DNA of 64,000 nt, from positions 2,108,001 to 2,172,000 of the forward strand of contig CP053156.1 in assembly GCA_014607495.2 (NCBI GenBank), in the 5' to 3' direction. Made by a program: the position numbers and the translations under genes. Shown piece by piece: positions 1 through 12,374 of the stretch. Positions within the stretch are counted from its first letter, which is position 1. Every line of letters begins with the position of its first letter. The notes beneath the pieces are model-generated. The model was not told where the DNA came from. It searched no databases and saw only the letters and a list, made by a program, of their open reading frames with translations. Origin of the DNA: Carposina sasakii. Its lineage: Eukaryota > Arthropoda > Insecta > Lepidoptera > Carposinidae.

Positions 1-496
1 TTATCGGAGCACTTTTAAGGTTCATAAATAGTTAAAGAACTTCTCTTCCGGATCTAAAGTTGCGCCTCTAAAACTTGGAAGATTTTTTAGGGCGCAAGAT
101 GCTGCACCATCTTTTCGACAAGTCGATATTTGAAGTTTCTAGTTGAAAGGATGATGTACTTACTATAAATATTTCAACAATCTAACTTTACGTAACCAAC
201 TACCTACTAGTACGTACATTCTAATCGACAGTTATAAAAACCTAATTATGAACGTAATTATTACCGATTTGAAGATACCCGAAGGATCTGTGCGAAGAAT
301 GAGCAGATTAGAATCTCATTTGTGTGCCCGGCTTCAGCAATCTAATCACCCGTTATACACGCTACCTTTTTAAGGCCGGGTACAGATTATTCGCAACACA
401 GCGGCTAATGCTATGCTAACGGCCGCCCGGCCGTGTGGAGTACGTGCACTCTTTAAATATACTTTGTACCTATACGTAGAGATGAGTGATAATAAT
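1..496. other. AT-rich intergenic stretch
   Basis: No open frame with a recognisable domain, no tRNA fold and no clear repeat was found. Short open frames here lack splice sites or family motifs. Confidence 0.5.
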
Positions 497-905
497 GAAC
501 CTATACAGGGTGTAAAAAGACAACAATGTTTTTTAATACCTCGTTTTCTTTGTAAGGTTACGATCATTTTCTTCTATGGAACCAACCCTGGGAAACGACA
601 AAAAAAATATGAAAAAATACTGTCATTTTATTGCAAGCAATGTATTCGTTTGATGATAAAAGTACAAATGTACCTACAAACTTACATTATAACATTTTGA
701 CATGGTATCTTTGAAAAAAATGTTTGTTAACCGAGTTCAGATGGATTTATGTAAAAAAAATATAATATTAATGTAAATTTGGACCTCAATATCTTGGAAA
801 CCCGTGGTTTCCCAGGAGTGCTTCCATAGAAAAAAATGATCGTGATGTTACAAAGAATACGAGGTATTAAAAGAACCAAGTTGTCTTTTTACACCCAGTA
901 TGTTC
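497..905. mobile_element. Palindromic MITE-like element with arms of about 100 bp
   Basis: Positions 497-600 and 803-905 are imperfect reverse complements: the left arm reads GAAC..ACAGGGTGTAAAAAGACAAC and the right arm, read on the minus strand, GAAC..ACTGGGTGTAAAAAGACAAC, followed by matching blocks (AATACCTCG, CTTTGTAA, ATCATTTT, CTATGGAA, CTGGGAAAC). The 200-bp centre has no coding frame. Long arms with no transposase fit a non-autonomous DNA element. No target duplication could be fixed, so the exact ends are uncertain. Confidence 0.7.
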
Positions 906-1559
906 ATGATTCCGTCGTACGATGCATTTTAGTGTTTCTTTTAATGGCCTATATTGTTTGACCACTTATTTTTAACGTAGTATCAGTTGAAAACGTCACT
1001 CGGTCTATAGAATTTTTGATATATATTAACTTATTACATATGCTTAACTACTGAAACAATTTGCCCTAATATAAACTTTGTGTGTTAGTGTAATTCGCAA
1101 AAATACTTTTTTTTAATTATTCGTCGATCATCTACCAGAGTTTTTTGTTTTTCGAGAGAATTTCCGTTGAAATGCGATAATCGTACAATTTTCGCTATCG
1201 CCATGCTACCGCTTTGTGTATAATACGTACGTAATAAGCTTAGCGTTATACATATATCTATAGGTACATACGTGGCACTATCGGTATGTTCAACTCCACG
1301 AGAACTCTTCAGTGACAAAGAGCCAGCTACTCAGCTTCTATACGGCGAGAAAGATAAGTGATACTGGAATCCTTTTCACCTGATCCTTTGTGGTATGTAG
1401 AAGGAAACAAGTGGTTTGGAAAGCTGTTTTGATGTATGCTTCCGTTGTTTTAAGAAAAAAAAACATTTATAAGTGTCGTTTTAGAAATAGGTTAGGAAAG
1501 ATGCAATACTCAACTCGTCTGAGGAAAGCTTTGAAAAAATTGTTGTCAGTTCTACGTTA
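906..1559. other. Intergenic, no gene recognised
   Basis: AT-rich. Around 1185-1210 there is a short block (GTACAATTTTCGCTATCGC) that recurs near 40930 and, inverted, near 50135, so at least part of this stretch is repeat-derived. Confidence 0.45.
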
Positions 1560-1752
1560 TACATACATTCATAATAATTACGCTTCTTTCCCGGAGGGGC
1601 AGGCAGAGATCACGGATCTCCATTTGCTACGATCCTGACATACTTCTTTCGCTTCATCTACTTTCATGATATTCTTTATGCACGCTCGTCGGTTTAGGGT
1701 AGTCTTGACCTGACCTTTCTTTAGAATTTCACCAATTTGATCGGTGAAAGTC
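1560..1752 (-). mobile_element. 3'-end fragment of a LINE
   Basis: Read on the minus strand this matches the 3' end of the LINE at 43.5-44.6 kb: the segments encoding FTDQIGEIL, KGQVK and the terminal AYPSG block, followed by the same short 3' tail. It is a 5'-truncated insertion of under 200 bp, typical of target-primed LINE integration. It has no coding capacity of its own. Confidence 0.75.
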
Positions 1753-1794
1753 CTACGTTATTTTGATATTACCTATATGACTATAAAATATTAA

Positions 1795-2038
1795 AGCCCC
1801 GAGCACACCGGGTGCGTATGCCTAAATGTAAGCGTAGACGCCTGCGTTGACGTGCACATACCATTAGTTGTAATGTATGGAACCTTATAGGCTCGGGCAG
1901 ACCGGATGCGTATGCGTAGACGTAAGCGTAGACGTCAAGCGGTGTAGCCTGTCTTATACAGTTCCATACATTACAATTCAGCGGTACGTGCACGTGTACG
2001 CACACGTCTACGCTTACGCATCGGTTGTGCTCGAGGCT
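1795..2038. mobile_element. Palindromic MITE, GCTCGAGC family, copy 1
   Basis: The terminal inverted repeat is close to GCTCGAGCACACCGGATGCG. The body is made of inverted, CpG-rich blocks (CGTACGTGCACG, CGTCTACGCTTACG) and contains two inverted copies of a CCATACATTACA motif. Related copies lie at 26010-26228 and 45991-46208. This copy is the most diverged at its left end. Confidence 0.7.
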
Positions 2039-2085
2039 CGAGTGTTACTGTATTGCCAATGCACTAAACAACTGAATGTAATTTT

Positions 2086-2205
2086 TTCCAATAGTCAGAT
2101 AGCCTATCCGAAGGATGAATTTGATGCTGTCATTCTCTAAAACTTGATTAAGATAGAGACAGCATCAACTTTATCCTTACGAGAGGCTATTATGACTTTT
2201 GGAAA
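2086..2205. repeat. Imperfect palindrome with arms of about 53 bp
   Basis: A block near 2086-2136 (with GATAGCC, GGATGAA, TTTGATGCTGTC) returns inverted at 2155-2205 (GACAGCATCAACTTTATCC, GGCTATTATGAC). The spacer is under 20 bp. This could be a foldback element or the core of a degraded MITE. Confidence 0.6.
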
Positions 2206-3921
2206 AACAGCATTTAAAAAATCCAAAAACTCGACTACTTAAAAACGAACCAAATAATGTACATAATAAAAAACTGAAAAGAAAAAAAACAAGCACTTAG
2301 ATGTCAGGTGGTCTAGAATTCTATAATATTATTATGGAATGAATGCTATTGAAGAACATAAAATATTTTCTAATGATCGTAACATAACAACTGAACAGCC
2401 AGGATCCAATAAAATATTAGCTTGGCTGTCGGATAATGGATCCCGGATGAAGGATCCCCTCTTTTTGGATTTTTTAAATTATGTTTTTTTATTTTATACT
2501 TTTTTGTTATGAGTACCTAGCTACTAATAGGTATGCTTCAAGAAACATGCTCAACGGCTCGGCAGCAAGGAGTTTTCATCTTGCTGCTGTCTAAAAACTT
2601 ATATGTGAGAATGGTTGTTACGCAACTTTCAATCGATATAGATCCTAAAAGGTTGGTCGAATCGAAAAATGTTGAGAGAAACCTAAAAGTTATTTTTAAA
2701 TACCTATTCAATGATACCCCACTCGATATAGTTTGTTGACTTTAATTTTTTTCATTTTCACAAAATGGCGTCCAGTAGTCGCCATATAGGATTTTCACTA
2801 ACGTCATGTCTTTAGTGACACTCGCCGGACTAAGAGGAATCGATTGACGTATGAATCATAAAAATCGGCCGAGGCGTTTGGTCTGTGTAGTGCTTCAAAG
2901 GAACATACAAACATAGGTTGTTAAACACAATACCACTCCTTTGCGTCGCGCAGTCGGGTAAAAAATCGGACCTAAACAAAATAGGCATATCACTTGTTTA
3001 GTCAACCTAGCTAGGTCATCACATAGAAGCTATCTCTATAAATTTAGATACGCTCAAGTCTCCATCAAAACTCCCCTGGGATCGAGGTGACATTTGGAGT
3101 TACAAGTTAATTTACCGGCTCAAGTTAATGCATAACTAAATTCTCAACTTGTTGTATGTCAGTATTAGTTTATCTATTTAGTAACAATATGATTATTATC
3201 TAAAGTTGAATTGTTAAGATGAATGAATTTTACGTTTTGCAAGCTTTGCAGTTTTGCTAGTTCGATTAGCCTGCGGACATAATAATGATTCAACATCGGC
3301 TAAAAAAGTTCGATGTGCTCCACAATTGCTTTCAAACTAAACTATCGAGATAAAGACTGTGCAGCCAAACTCGACTAAACAATAGGCCGACCAAAATTTA
3401 GCAAAATTCGGGGACTAATTGTGTTTTTATTGACCTCAAGTAACACAATTACATTTTACGAGCATAAAATGTTTCCGATGAGTTCCAACTTAGCGAAATA
3501 TCAGCCTGCTAGGTATAGAATTTATTGTAAGTCTGCCTGTTCAATGGCCTTATTCAACATTACCTTCCGCTCGTATGAAATTTTAGATTTATTTAACAAT
3601 TAAATATTTTTATATTACATATAAAAACGATCAATGTATTTAACGCTTAGATCTACGTCTTGAAATGAAGGTACCTGCATTAATAAAAATATTTTATTAA
3701 AGCGAGGTACTAGTGGACAAGCGAAAAACACCTATCACTAGAGCAAATAATACTCAACATACTTAAAGATATTGTCTAAGGAATGTGCTAATTCGTTACA
3801 CGATAGTGTATACTTTGCTCGATAAAATATTATCTCAAAAAAAGCTCTATGTAAAATGTAAAACAAATAGTTTGATAATAAAATGTCTGACTTCCCAAAC
3901 AATTTTTATATAAAAATTTCC
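2206..3921. other. Intergenic, no gene recognised
   Basis: About 1.7 kb of AT-rich sequence without a domain-bearing frame, tRNA fold or clear repeat. The short open frames at 2533 and 3421 show no family motif and I do not call them genes. Confidence 0.45.
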
Positions 3922-4145
3922 TTCACTATAGGTTCGCCCACCACCGGGCCCTACACCCTCCACTGACCCTCGGATCTGATAACTCATAATTGCGACAACA
4001 GGCACTTGCACTTACTACAATCGCCATGAGAAACCAGACCCGAGCACCTAGCATGCAAGACGATACATTGCACTATTCCGAAATCAAAAACTAGATAAAT
4101 AATCTACATATGTTTCGCCAACAACCGTGGCATCCTCAGGATTAT
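3922..4145 (-). mobile_element. Hammerhead-bearing repeat, copy A
   Basis: This is one of three copies (also 32369-32590 and 54647-54966) of a short element bounded by TTCACTATRGG at one end and CCTGAGGATGCCACGG at the other. On the minus strand it begins with the hammerhead-like motif described at 4099-4145 and runs about 220 bp to the CCATAGTGAA end. It has no open frame, so it must move using enzymes from elsewhere. Whether it is a retrozyme-like or Penelope-derived unit is inference. Confidence 0.75.
4099..4145 (-). ncRNA. Candidate type I hammerhead ribozyme motif
   Basis: Minus strand, 5' to 3': stem I strand AUAAUC, core CUGAGGA, one unpaired U, stem II GCCA/UGGC closed by CGGUUGU, core GAAA, a short stem III (ACA/UGU within ACAUAUGU), cleavage triplet GUA at 4107-4105, then stem I return strand GAUUAU. 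Stem I pairs over all six bases. Predicted cleavage is between 4105 and 4104. The unpaired U before stem II departs from the textbook core, so activity is not certain. Confidence 0.45.
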
Positions 4146-4269
4146 AGAAATTAGTAAATTAGTAAACCACTAATTATTATGAACCTCTAAAACCCAACAC
4201 TATATCCCTAATCCCTTTTTAATCACTACAGGGAACCTGCTAAAATTTAGGTTTCACTTCATTCATGAA

Positions 4270-4720
4270 ATTAGTAAATTATCAAAAAAACTAAATACTC
4301 TGAGTATCAGGTATGCTACCCTGCTCGACACACTCGTGATGGATTCGATGCTGTTTACGAGGGACTTGTGGACGATAAACCCAACACCATCCTGGGACTT
4401 ATGATCACCCTCCCGGTGGTAGAGTAAGTTGCCAGATTTCAGGGTTATCGTATCCTCTCCCTGTCTTCGGACCTCAGATAACCCTACAATATCCCACCGC
4501 AACTTACTCCTCTTCCAGCTCATCGAGCTTTGTGTCCTCCCTCAGCGTGCGCGCATTGTATGTCACCAGCGATAACCCACGCCTATGGTCCATTTTCTCG
4601 CATTTGTCGTCGTACGACAGTTGGAACCCCAGCATCCTCCCCAGTGGAACCTCCGGAGCCGCTGGGCACTTGGGGCCTTCCTAAATTACTACTCATGGGG
4701 GGGGGGGTTTGGACCGTAAC
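4270..4720 (-). pseudogene. RTE-type LINE endonuclease fragment
   Basis: Minus-strand translation gives an apurinic-endonuclease-like N-terminus: KLRWDIVGLSEVRRQGED, with the Glu of the SEVR motif, then DGVGFIVHKSLVNSIESI and VSSRVAYL. The upstream part (4530-4720) carries matching flanks but shifted frames. The downstream endonuclease and RT are missing here. The RT scrap at 5030-5375 on the same strand is in the wrong order to be the continuation of this minus-strand copy, so it is a separate insertion or a rearranged piece. Confidence 0.7.
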
Positions 4721-5029
4721 CCTGTAGAAAATATTTGTGAATTTCCCTTACTCAAAAATCTTGCCTATATTATGCTCGAAAATATGCATGAATCGTATAT
4801 TATAAATGACTATATAATTATTTCAGAATGTAAGTAATGATAGTATATCTAATATTTTGAGAATGAAATATTTTGAGAATATAATATTATACTCACTCAT
4901 AAGCCTATCAAAACAAACTCCCATTCTTCTACTGATATGGTAATATGGAATTACTGTTTTTTGTATGCTGTGGCCTTTCGTACTATCCATCAAATTCACG
5001 CATGCGCAGTCGCTGAATTGCATGGCCTT

Positions 5030-5375
5030 AAGACTTGTTTGCCCTGCCCATTGCCACTTTGGCGGACCGTTGGGCTATGTCGGTGACCTTGTACATCTAC
5101 GGATCTCCTCATTTCTGATTCGATCACGCCTTTAGATCCCGATCATAGCTCTCTTCATTTCTTGCTGTGAGATCTTGAGCTTCTTGATGAGGCACAGTTA
5201 GAAACCACGTCGCGGCACCGTAGGTCATCACCGGTAGCACGCACTGGCTAAACACCTTTTGTCATTGAGAACTGTGTCTTTGAGGACTACAATATCACAA
5301 AATACGCTTCGTAGTTTCCCGAACGCTGCCCAGCCGAGTTGGATTTGACGAGTTACCTCCATCCAAAATTTCTGT
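5030..5375 (-). pseudogene. RTE-type LINE reverse transcriptase C-terminal fragment
   Basis: Minus-strand frames give EVTRQIQLGWAAFGKLR followed by VLKDTVLND, then RDRIRNEEIRR and KWQWAGQTS in shifted frames, the usual C-terminal block order of RTE-clade LINE proteins. Several frameshifts and stops are present. A second fragment of the same region lies at 33635-34135, also on the minus strand. Confidence 0.75.
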
Positions 5376-7736
5376 ATTAAGTATAAAATAATACTAAACA
5401 TACCTCCGTCCTTTTAATTTTTGAGAATGTCACAATCCACTATCACAACAATACCGTCAATAACTCATGTCATGTCTTTCCCAACTTCTCTTTGAGTTTC
5501 AACCTATTCCGAGAATTTCACAACTTCATGTCGGAGCATGGCGAAGTTTGATTTAACATCATTGTTTACTCGAAGTGCATCCTATTGAGGCATTCAAGGT
5601 GATACACATCGAGTTATACGTTGCACAAGTGCAGAATAAATTATACCAACAATATATTCTTCGTTCTAAACATGAAAAGTCACCAATTAAAAAATCACAC
5701 AAATAAATTTATTTGATGACAACTTGACAGTTTAGGAATTTTTTCAGATTTCATATACAGGATGTGTGTGATAACCAGGCAGATGTTAAAATGCTGACTT
5801 CAAACCATGATTATGAGGCGAAAATCAGTAAAAAAAATCACAGGCAGCACATTTGGCGCGGAAAGCAAACATTGCGGATAATCAAGTCTTAGTTTAAAAT
5901 GCATTTCCTGCGAGCAATAACAATGTCGTATAGCTCAACACAATGGTACTTTTTCAGCATTTTAGTATTTGCCTGGCTGTCACTCATAAACTATATATGA
6001 AATGTGAACATAAAATGTTTGTCCTGAATGATTGAACGCACAGCCAAAACTTATATGTATCTGAAACTTGGAAGAATTGTTATTTGTATGCCGTAGACAT
6101 CCGATGTATGAACTTAATGTAAAAAAGGAATAAGTGCATAAAGTTAATTTATAGAAAATAAATGAATCAATTGCCTATACCCGATATTATTTTTCCAAAT
6201 TTCCGTCTCGTGTCGACTGCTGGAAGGTATTAAAGTAGTTATTGGGTAGCAAAAAGGCACATAGTAGGTACCTGCATATTATAAACCATAGTTACCACCG
6301 TCTGTTGGTAACTAAAGGGGGTATGTTAATCAAAATGCTATGATTTCGAGTCACAAATTTTTTCAACAGGTTTTCTATGGTGGACCAAATTAATAACATT
6401 TCTTTTGAGGAAACTGTACGTAGATCTTTCACTAACATTCCTTTCGCACTGTATTAAAAACTTTTCACCTGCCTATGAGACGTCGAACACAAAGAGGCGA
6501 GTTTCAATACGCTTCACAAGTTTGACGTCTGGGTAAAACAAACTTACTGTTCTATTCCCCAGTTGATATATCGAACCAATTGCAACCTTATTACCGATTA
6601 TTATGGGTAAATGATCAGGAAACTTTAGTTAACCGTTGATTCAGGTATATGGTAAGTAGAACAGTTGCCAATTTCAGCGTACAAATTTTAGGGTGTTGGT
6701 ATTATTTATGTAATTTTCGAGTTTACTGAAGTATTCTCTTAAGTACTGTGTAGAACTTTAATCAAATACTTAATAAAGTTTTTAATTACTTCCATTCAAT
6801 TGAGTCAAGCTACATTTGCATAAGATTATTTTTCGTTTTTTACCGTTTTGATAATAATTTGATATCTTTTCCCACAATATAGACCACATACTTTTAATTT
6901 TTCATTGTAGAGTTTATATTAGGTATTGACAATTTCAAAAGATGGCGTAATTTAGGCACTCTTACCATGAAATAAAGAGCCAACTATAATAAAACTTAGC
7001 TAACGCTAAATTCTACAACTCAATCTTTCCAAAAGTACTTGGAATAAAGTTGAATTTCTTTAACACGTTTTATCTTTTGATTCAAAACAACTTTAGTTTC
7101 TATTTAAGAGACAAATAAAAGATACTTGTGCATAATTTCCTTTTATCGCGCTTTTTAAAGAGGAAAAGACTTTGCAAATAGCTAGGTTATCTTATCTAAA
7201 AAATAATAAAGTACGAACAAGTTTGTTAATAGAACCTTTCAGTGCCTTGTAGATTAACTATATAAATAATGTGAGTCCACTTTTAAAAGTATTCAACAAA
7301 AAAAAAATGAAAATAAAGGGAAAAAATCTTATTATCATCTTAATCCAGAGTGAGAAAAATGCATTTTACATTATTTTAAATATCCCGAGATCTCTGAGGG
7401 AGTGCGGTGGAATGTTTCCATCACTATTAGAAGGAGGAAATGAGAATTTAATTTTACACTCCGCCGATCTTCAAAATGATAAGTTTGTATGTAGAGGGAC
7501 GATGTCTTTGTCGTACATTTATTAACTTTTTTCTGTGAGAGATAACATTAGAAATTCAAATCCTTTGAACCGACAAGACGGAATTATTTTTACTTTCATT
7601 GTTTAAATGAGTCATTTCGTGCTTTTATGAGAAGTTTGTTTTTATACGAGAGTTTAGATGAATACAAACACATTTAGTTACCTAAAGGCTAATTATTGTA
7701 CTAAGTTAAGATAAATTGAGCAATTGTAGAAGTAGT
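5376..7736. other. Long intergenic stretch, no gene recognised
   Basis: About 2.4 kb, AT-rich, with no exon-like frames flanked by splice sites that I could tie to a family. Near 5758 there is a lone ACAGGATGTG sequence that may be a decayed MITE end. Confidence 0.45.
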
Positions 7737-7935
7737 AATAGCGTAGTAATTGACTAGTTAGCTGGTGTAGTTAACGGCCGATTGATGTAGTTGGCAGTGA
7801 CCCTGCCTGCCGCTCGTCTTGAGTTCGAGTCACGATGGGTGCACTTTCATATGGTGAATATTGATGTTTGTTTCCGAGTCATAGATGTTTCTGTATCTAT
7901 CTACCGTTGCTTTGAACACGCCTAATATTTCACGA
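7737..7935 (+). mobile_element. SINE fragment
   Basis: It shares an ordered set of blocks with 23580-23850 and 27310-27565: GTTGGCAGTGACCCTGCCTG, GAGTTCGAGTCACG (tRNA B-box-like), TTTCCGAGTCATAGATGTTT, and CTACCGTTGCTTTGAACACG. The tRNA-like head is degraded. No duplication of flanking bases was evident. Confidence 0.65.
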
Positions 7936-8299
7936 CATTTCCTCTAATATTTCTAAATCCTTCCAAACGCAATAAGTATAAAAAAGCTTGTTCCAGCAAT
8001 AAATCGTCGATTGTATACACATTAACGAAGTAATATGGTGTAAGAACCCTCTAAAATAGGAGGCCACCGAAATAATGGCAACAACCAGACGGTGCGGATA
8101 CGTTACACTTACTTTATTTTCATTCTTTATTGTAAACAAACAAATATTAATAAGTCTAACATTTACTGTTAATATTAATAGATCTAAGTAATATTAAAAA
8201 TGCGAAAATTTATAAGTATAGATGGATGTTTGTTACTCTTTCACGTAAAAACGGCGGGAGCGATTTTAATGAAATTTGGTGTGGAGTTATCTGATACCC

Positions 8300-8412
8300 T
8301 TGATCACATAGGCAACTTTTTATCCCGGTAAAATATTTTTATGCCGGGTAATTTCGACATTTTATCTTTACTGCAGTCCACGCGGATGAAGTAGCGGGCG
8401 TCCACTAGTTGA
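8300..8412 (-). mobile_element. Retroposon 3'-end fragment (CTAGTGGACGC family)
   Basis: Minus strand starts CTAGTGGACGCCCGCTAC, then TCCGCGTGGACTGCAG, AATGTCGAAATTACCCGGC and ATATTTTACCGGGATAAAAA. The fuller copy is at 42012-42360. Related pieces are at 51205-51300, 51868-51985, 57600-57785 and 61200-61273. Low-copy fragments like this are typical of truncated RTE-like non-LTR elements. Confidence 0.65.
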
Positions 8413-9106
8413 AAATAAAGTGAACGAAGGTTGTGCTTGAGAGATTTCTTTTGGAAAATCAGTCGGGAAAGAGAAATATATTTTTTAAACGAGGCTTTTC
8501 GTATTTCACTAGGCACCTTTAGTAATTATCGCTAGAAAGGCTCAATCAGTATTTAGGTAAAAACTCTTTTCTTCTCATGCCCTTCCTTTTATGCCCTTTG
8601 TAAAGTAAAATAAGATCGAATAGTTTTAGTTCATTTCTTATAATTCTTACTTATAATACTTCATGTATTATTATCCTGTACTCCTGTCTACCTTGATTTT
8701 AACGAAACTGTCATGACAGTAAATAAAGTAATACAAATATTAGGCTTACGTTGGCTTTCTAATTTAATAAATAAAATAGATAAAGCCAATACTTCTTTCC
8801 TCCCAACCACAGAAGTGGAGAGTAAAAAATATTTATTGGTAATAAATGACTGGACCATATCGTTACAGCGATCTGGTGCGGCTTACGGCGCCAAATTTAA
8901 TTTGCCCAATAATCGGGGGCGATATACCCGTATTTCCCGAGGGCCTAGGGGTGACTTCAGTAGTACTAGTTTATTGGGGGCGGTACAGCGGTAGTAGGGC
9001 TTAGTTGTTTTCACTGTTTACCGAGACCACGATATTACGCAGCATCGTTTAATAGCCGGCGAGGTGTTATTAAACTAAATGAAAGTAGGTATATTACCTA
9101 TGACTG
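8413..9106. other. Intergenic, no gene recognised
   Basis: Mostly AT-rich, with a more GC-rich patch at 8875-8995 (GGGGGCGATATACCC, GGGGGCGGTACAGCGG) of unknown origin, probably repeat-derived. The 93-codon frame here has no recognised motif. Confidence 0.4.
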
Positions 9107-9282
9107 AAGGTGGGTTCCCACAGTGCGTGATATTACGGACGGACGCGCACCAGCCCGCACCACGGATCGTGGGAAACGGAGCGTCCGTGGTAATACAGAC
9201 GCGTCCGTGGTGCGCATCCGTCCGTAGCCGTCGGCGCGTCCGCGTCCGTCCGCGAAATCACGCACCATGGGAACCTACCTTA
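9107..9282. mobile_element. GC-rich MITE with terminal inverted repeats
   Basis: The left end AAGGTGGGTTCCCACAGTGC is mirrored on the right by AAGGTAGGTTCCCATGGTGC (minus strand), and the inverted match continues through GTGATATTACGGACGGACG / GTGATTTCGCGGACGGACG. The 176-bp body is built from repeated CGTCCG units, far more GC-rich than the flanks. No transposase frame. Confidence 0.75.
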
Positions 9283-9599
9283 AGTGTTAAGAAATACTCG
9301 TAAATAATAATATAGTATAAGCAACTTGTCGCTGATCATTTATATCTGTTCCCGCTATACTAAACGAGGTTATGGGATCTCCGTGATGATCCTACAGTTC
9401 TAGCTACTCCGTTTCGGTAACACAGATTTTACACTAGGTAAGTATATCATAATCGTGGTTCGTAAATCATCGAAATATCGGTTGGCGTTCTGAGTGAAAC
9501 GTGTAGGAATAGAAGGAAAAAAATATTCAATTGGATCATATTTAGTATTCGTTTAGATTCATAGAAAAAAAAAAGATTTTGTAAAACACATGTCATTGC

Positions 9600-9855
9600 C
9601 ATAGGTCATGGGTTCCATTTTCCAACCCTTATCCCATTAATGGGGTAGCCGCAATATGGTTTCTTTCGAATCAAAAGATTTAGCGTTTGTTTTACGGCCG
9701 GCTGCCTGCCTGACGCCAACCTTTCTCGGGTATAGCTAAGTGACAATTTTTAGAAAATCCGTACGTATAAATTCAGTGGTACAAGCCCGTAACTGGGATC
9801 GAACTTACGCCCCTCGCTTGGAAGGCGCACGTTTTAACCACTAAGCTATCACTGT
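9600..9855 (-). mobile_element. tRNA-derived SINE
   Basis: The minus strand begins with a tRNA-like head (9783-9853): TAGCTTAGTGG resembles an A box and AGTTCGATCCC a B box, with an anticodon-arm-like stretch between them. The body then continues through GTTGGCGTCAGGCAGGCAGC and a stretch matching the partial copy at 31320-31430. The fold is decayed, so it is not a working tRNA gene. Confidence 0.7.
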
Positions 9856-12120
9856 ATGGTATAATTATTTCGTTAGGTATATTATTAAATATTATAGTAA
9901 GCAAATATACTGTAACTCCTGGCTTTACTTTAACCAATATAGGGTCCATTCTTCAAATGTAATATTTCTGCGAAATTTGAAAAACTATCGCATACTTTAC
10001 ATTCTTCTGATGTTTATAGTGTGATAAATTGCAACATTTGACCCTCTAGGTGGCACTTTTATAGTGACCTTACAACTTACTATAAGTTCTCTAGTAGCTT
10101 GCCCTAGAAAAGTGTCATTTATAGATTTACTGCTCCGTTATTTCCTTCGTGCTCGGAATATATCGGGGACAATTGAAAGACTTTACCAGTTTTATAGTAT
10201 AACGCCGTATGTGTATGTGATAAAATGAATTCAGTTATCTGTTCGATATCTTTGTTTTATTGATCGTAATCTGTGTGATATTTGTTGGGAAGCGTTTTTA
10301 TCATGTGGTTACATATAACATAGTTACATATACGGCTGTGTTTTCCCAAAATTGGGCAGCCAAAATTGCTGGGTTAGGTGTAAAATGATCAGAGATTAGG
10401 TGCTGGCTCATCGCCTGAGAGAATACTCCCAAGTTCCTTTGCCGACTCTTACGACGGAAGAAGATGCTGCCGATGTAATCTATTGAAGTTCCGCATCAGC
10501 ACAGCCATCATACGCATGGCGTCGTATAATAAATTTAAAGCTGTAAATTTGAGCTGCCAATATCCATTGATTTATATGGCCAATAACCTTCATTGGCTAA
10601 TGACCTTCATTTACGACCAGTACTCTTAAGCTCTGCACTTTTCCATGATAAGGCATAATTTCACGATCCGTAATCGGTACTTATGTTATCTAATACTTCT
10701 TTAAATGGAAAATACAATGTTTTAATGGATACTTAAATATTTAACTGTCGCTGAGGAATGATATCACGCCGTTTAATACTTATATGCGGTGAAACGATGA
10801 ATGAAATTTTAGAGACGAAATAATCCATGACATCATAAGTGTATAAAAGTCTTAGACCGTATATAGTGCTAAACATAGTTACTATTGCTATGAAAATAGT
10901 ACACTATACTGAACCTGTTCGCAAATTCAAGAAGCGAAATCAGATATTTATTTACGCAGCTAATATAAAGAAATTCCTTATCAACTCAGAAATGTTTATG
11001 TTAAATTGAAAAATAAAAATTATTTCCAGTCTCACAAATTTTTCTAAATAATATTTTCATAGTATTTCCGCATTTCGCTCACACTAAACAACACATTAGC
11101 TAGTACCATACTCAAATCCAAGGTCTTTTTCCGTAGGTGGTAACCACAGATATGATAATACTATAGCTAAGCAACTAAAATAAATCGGTTCATACCTTTT
11201 TCAATCTCTAAAGTTGTATTTCACGGCCCAATTCGTACGTAACATATAGTCGGACCCGGCTGAAAATCTGGTAATCTCTTATGGCCAATAAAAACTCTTT
11301 CGTGCATTGATAGGCTCGTCCAATCGCCCATTTACTGGGACAGTGGACACCATGCACGGAGTTAACTGCGCGTAACGCGGACACTACTGGCATATTAGAA
11401 AAGAGAATATTATGAACATTGTGTTAGAAAAGTTTTCAGAACATTATTGTCAGTTTTTTTTTCATGGAAGAGTAAGTTAAGTTAAAACGAAGCTTCTTAA
11501 CTGTGCTTTACCTTTTACATTAACAAAGTCATTAGGTAGCTAGCTGGTAGCTAGATTGTAGTATTTGTTCCCGAGAAGCATTGGTAGGTAATTGGCAAAA
11601 AAATATTTTTAAGGATAATTATTATCCTTCAAAATATTCTAACATTTTTCCTTAGGTGACTCTTACGAAATGCACGGATGGAGATGCAGCTGATGAATTC
11701 TAGTGAATCCCGGCAGAATAAAGGTATATAGCAGTAGTATATAAATTTTAAACTATAACACTGTATCTTTTTTTAAATAGCCTCATAACATGTGTCGGGC
11801 ACAACACGTAGAGACACCGATACCAAATGCGGTTTGGGACTTGTGTCTTTGCTAGCTCAAGCATGGAGGCAAGACATACAGTGAGACAGGTCCCTAAGCC
11901 CGAAAGGGTCGGGTTTAACTTGCCCATGCCGCGTTACCCTGTCGTATACTTTGTCTCCAAAATGAGATGTAAATCCGGGGTCCACCTGTAATAAACTTTC
12001 CTTATTGGGGGATTATACCGCAGGGCGCCTATCAAAGTTTTCTGTAACGCTGTTTTATTAACTTAAGTAAACATTAACCAATAACGAGGTAAGTAATTCT
12101 GGTTGATGTTTTAATCTTAA
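9856..12120. other. Intergenic with scattered repeat scraps
   Basis: No host gene recognised. Copies of a recurrent repeat (TCGCCTGAGAGAAT...GAGTTCC...GATGCAGCTGATG) occur at about 10397-10500 and 11658-11720; other copies are near 22427, 33361, 47614, 55894 and 58607. The rest is AT-rich and featureless to eye. Confidence 0.5.
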
Positions 12121-12283
12121 ATTACATTTCGTACGTTTCATTCTTTGATATATTTTTAACACATGTAGTACTTTTATTGTACTGGCAACTTCGCACAATT
12201 TCAGAGTGGGTAATTCGAAAACAGAACTACCCTACAACCTACGACACTGTTCCTAGTCTACCGATAATTTCCTTCATTCTTTT
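12121..12283 (+). repeat. DIRS left inverted terminal repeat
   Basis: Bases from ACATGTAGTACTTTTATTG to CCTTCATTCTTT match the right repeat in reverse complement almost without difference over about 120 bp. The outer 48 bp (12121-12168) also pair with the internal complementary region at 16687-16734. Confidence 0.92.
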
Positions 12284-12374
12284 TTTGTGCGCGGCAACGA
12301 GCACACGTTTTCAATTCTAGTATTATAGTTTAGTTTATTCTATTTTTCAAATTTATTATCAGAGTATTAAGAAC

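Noticed and set aside
9783..9853. tRNA-like fold on the minus strand
   Set aside because: A and B boxes are present but the arms are mismatched and it heads a SINE.
10397..10500. GCTGATG words in the GATGCAGCTGATG repeat family as hammerhead cores
   Set aside because: No GAAA partner at the right distance and no stem II or stem I pairing in the copies examined.
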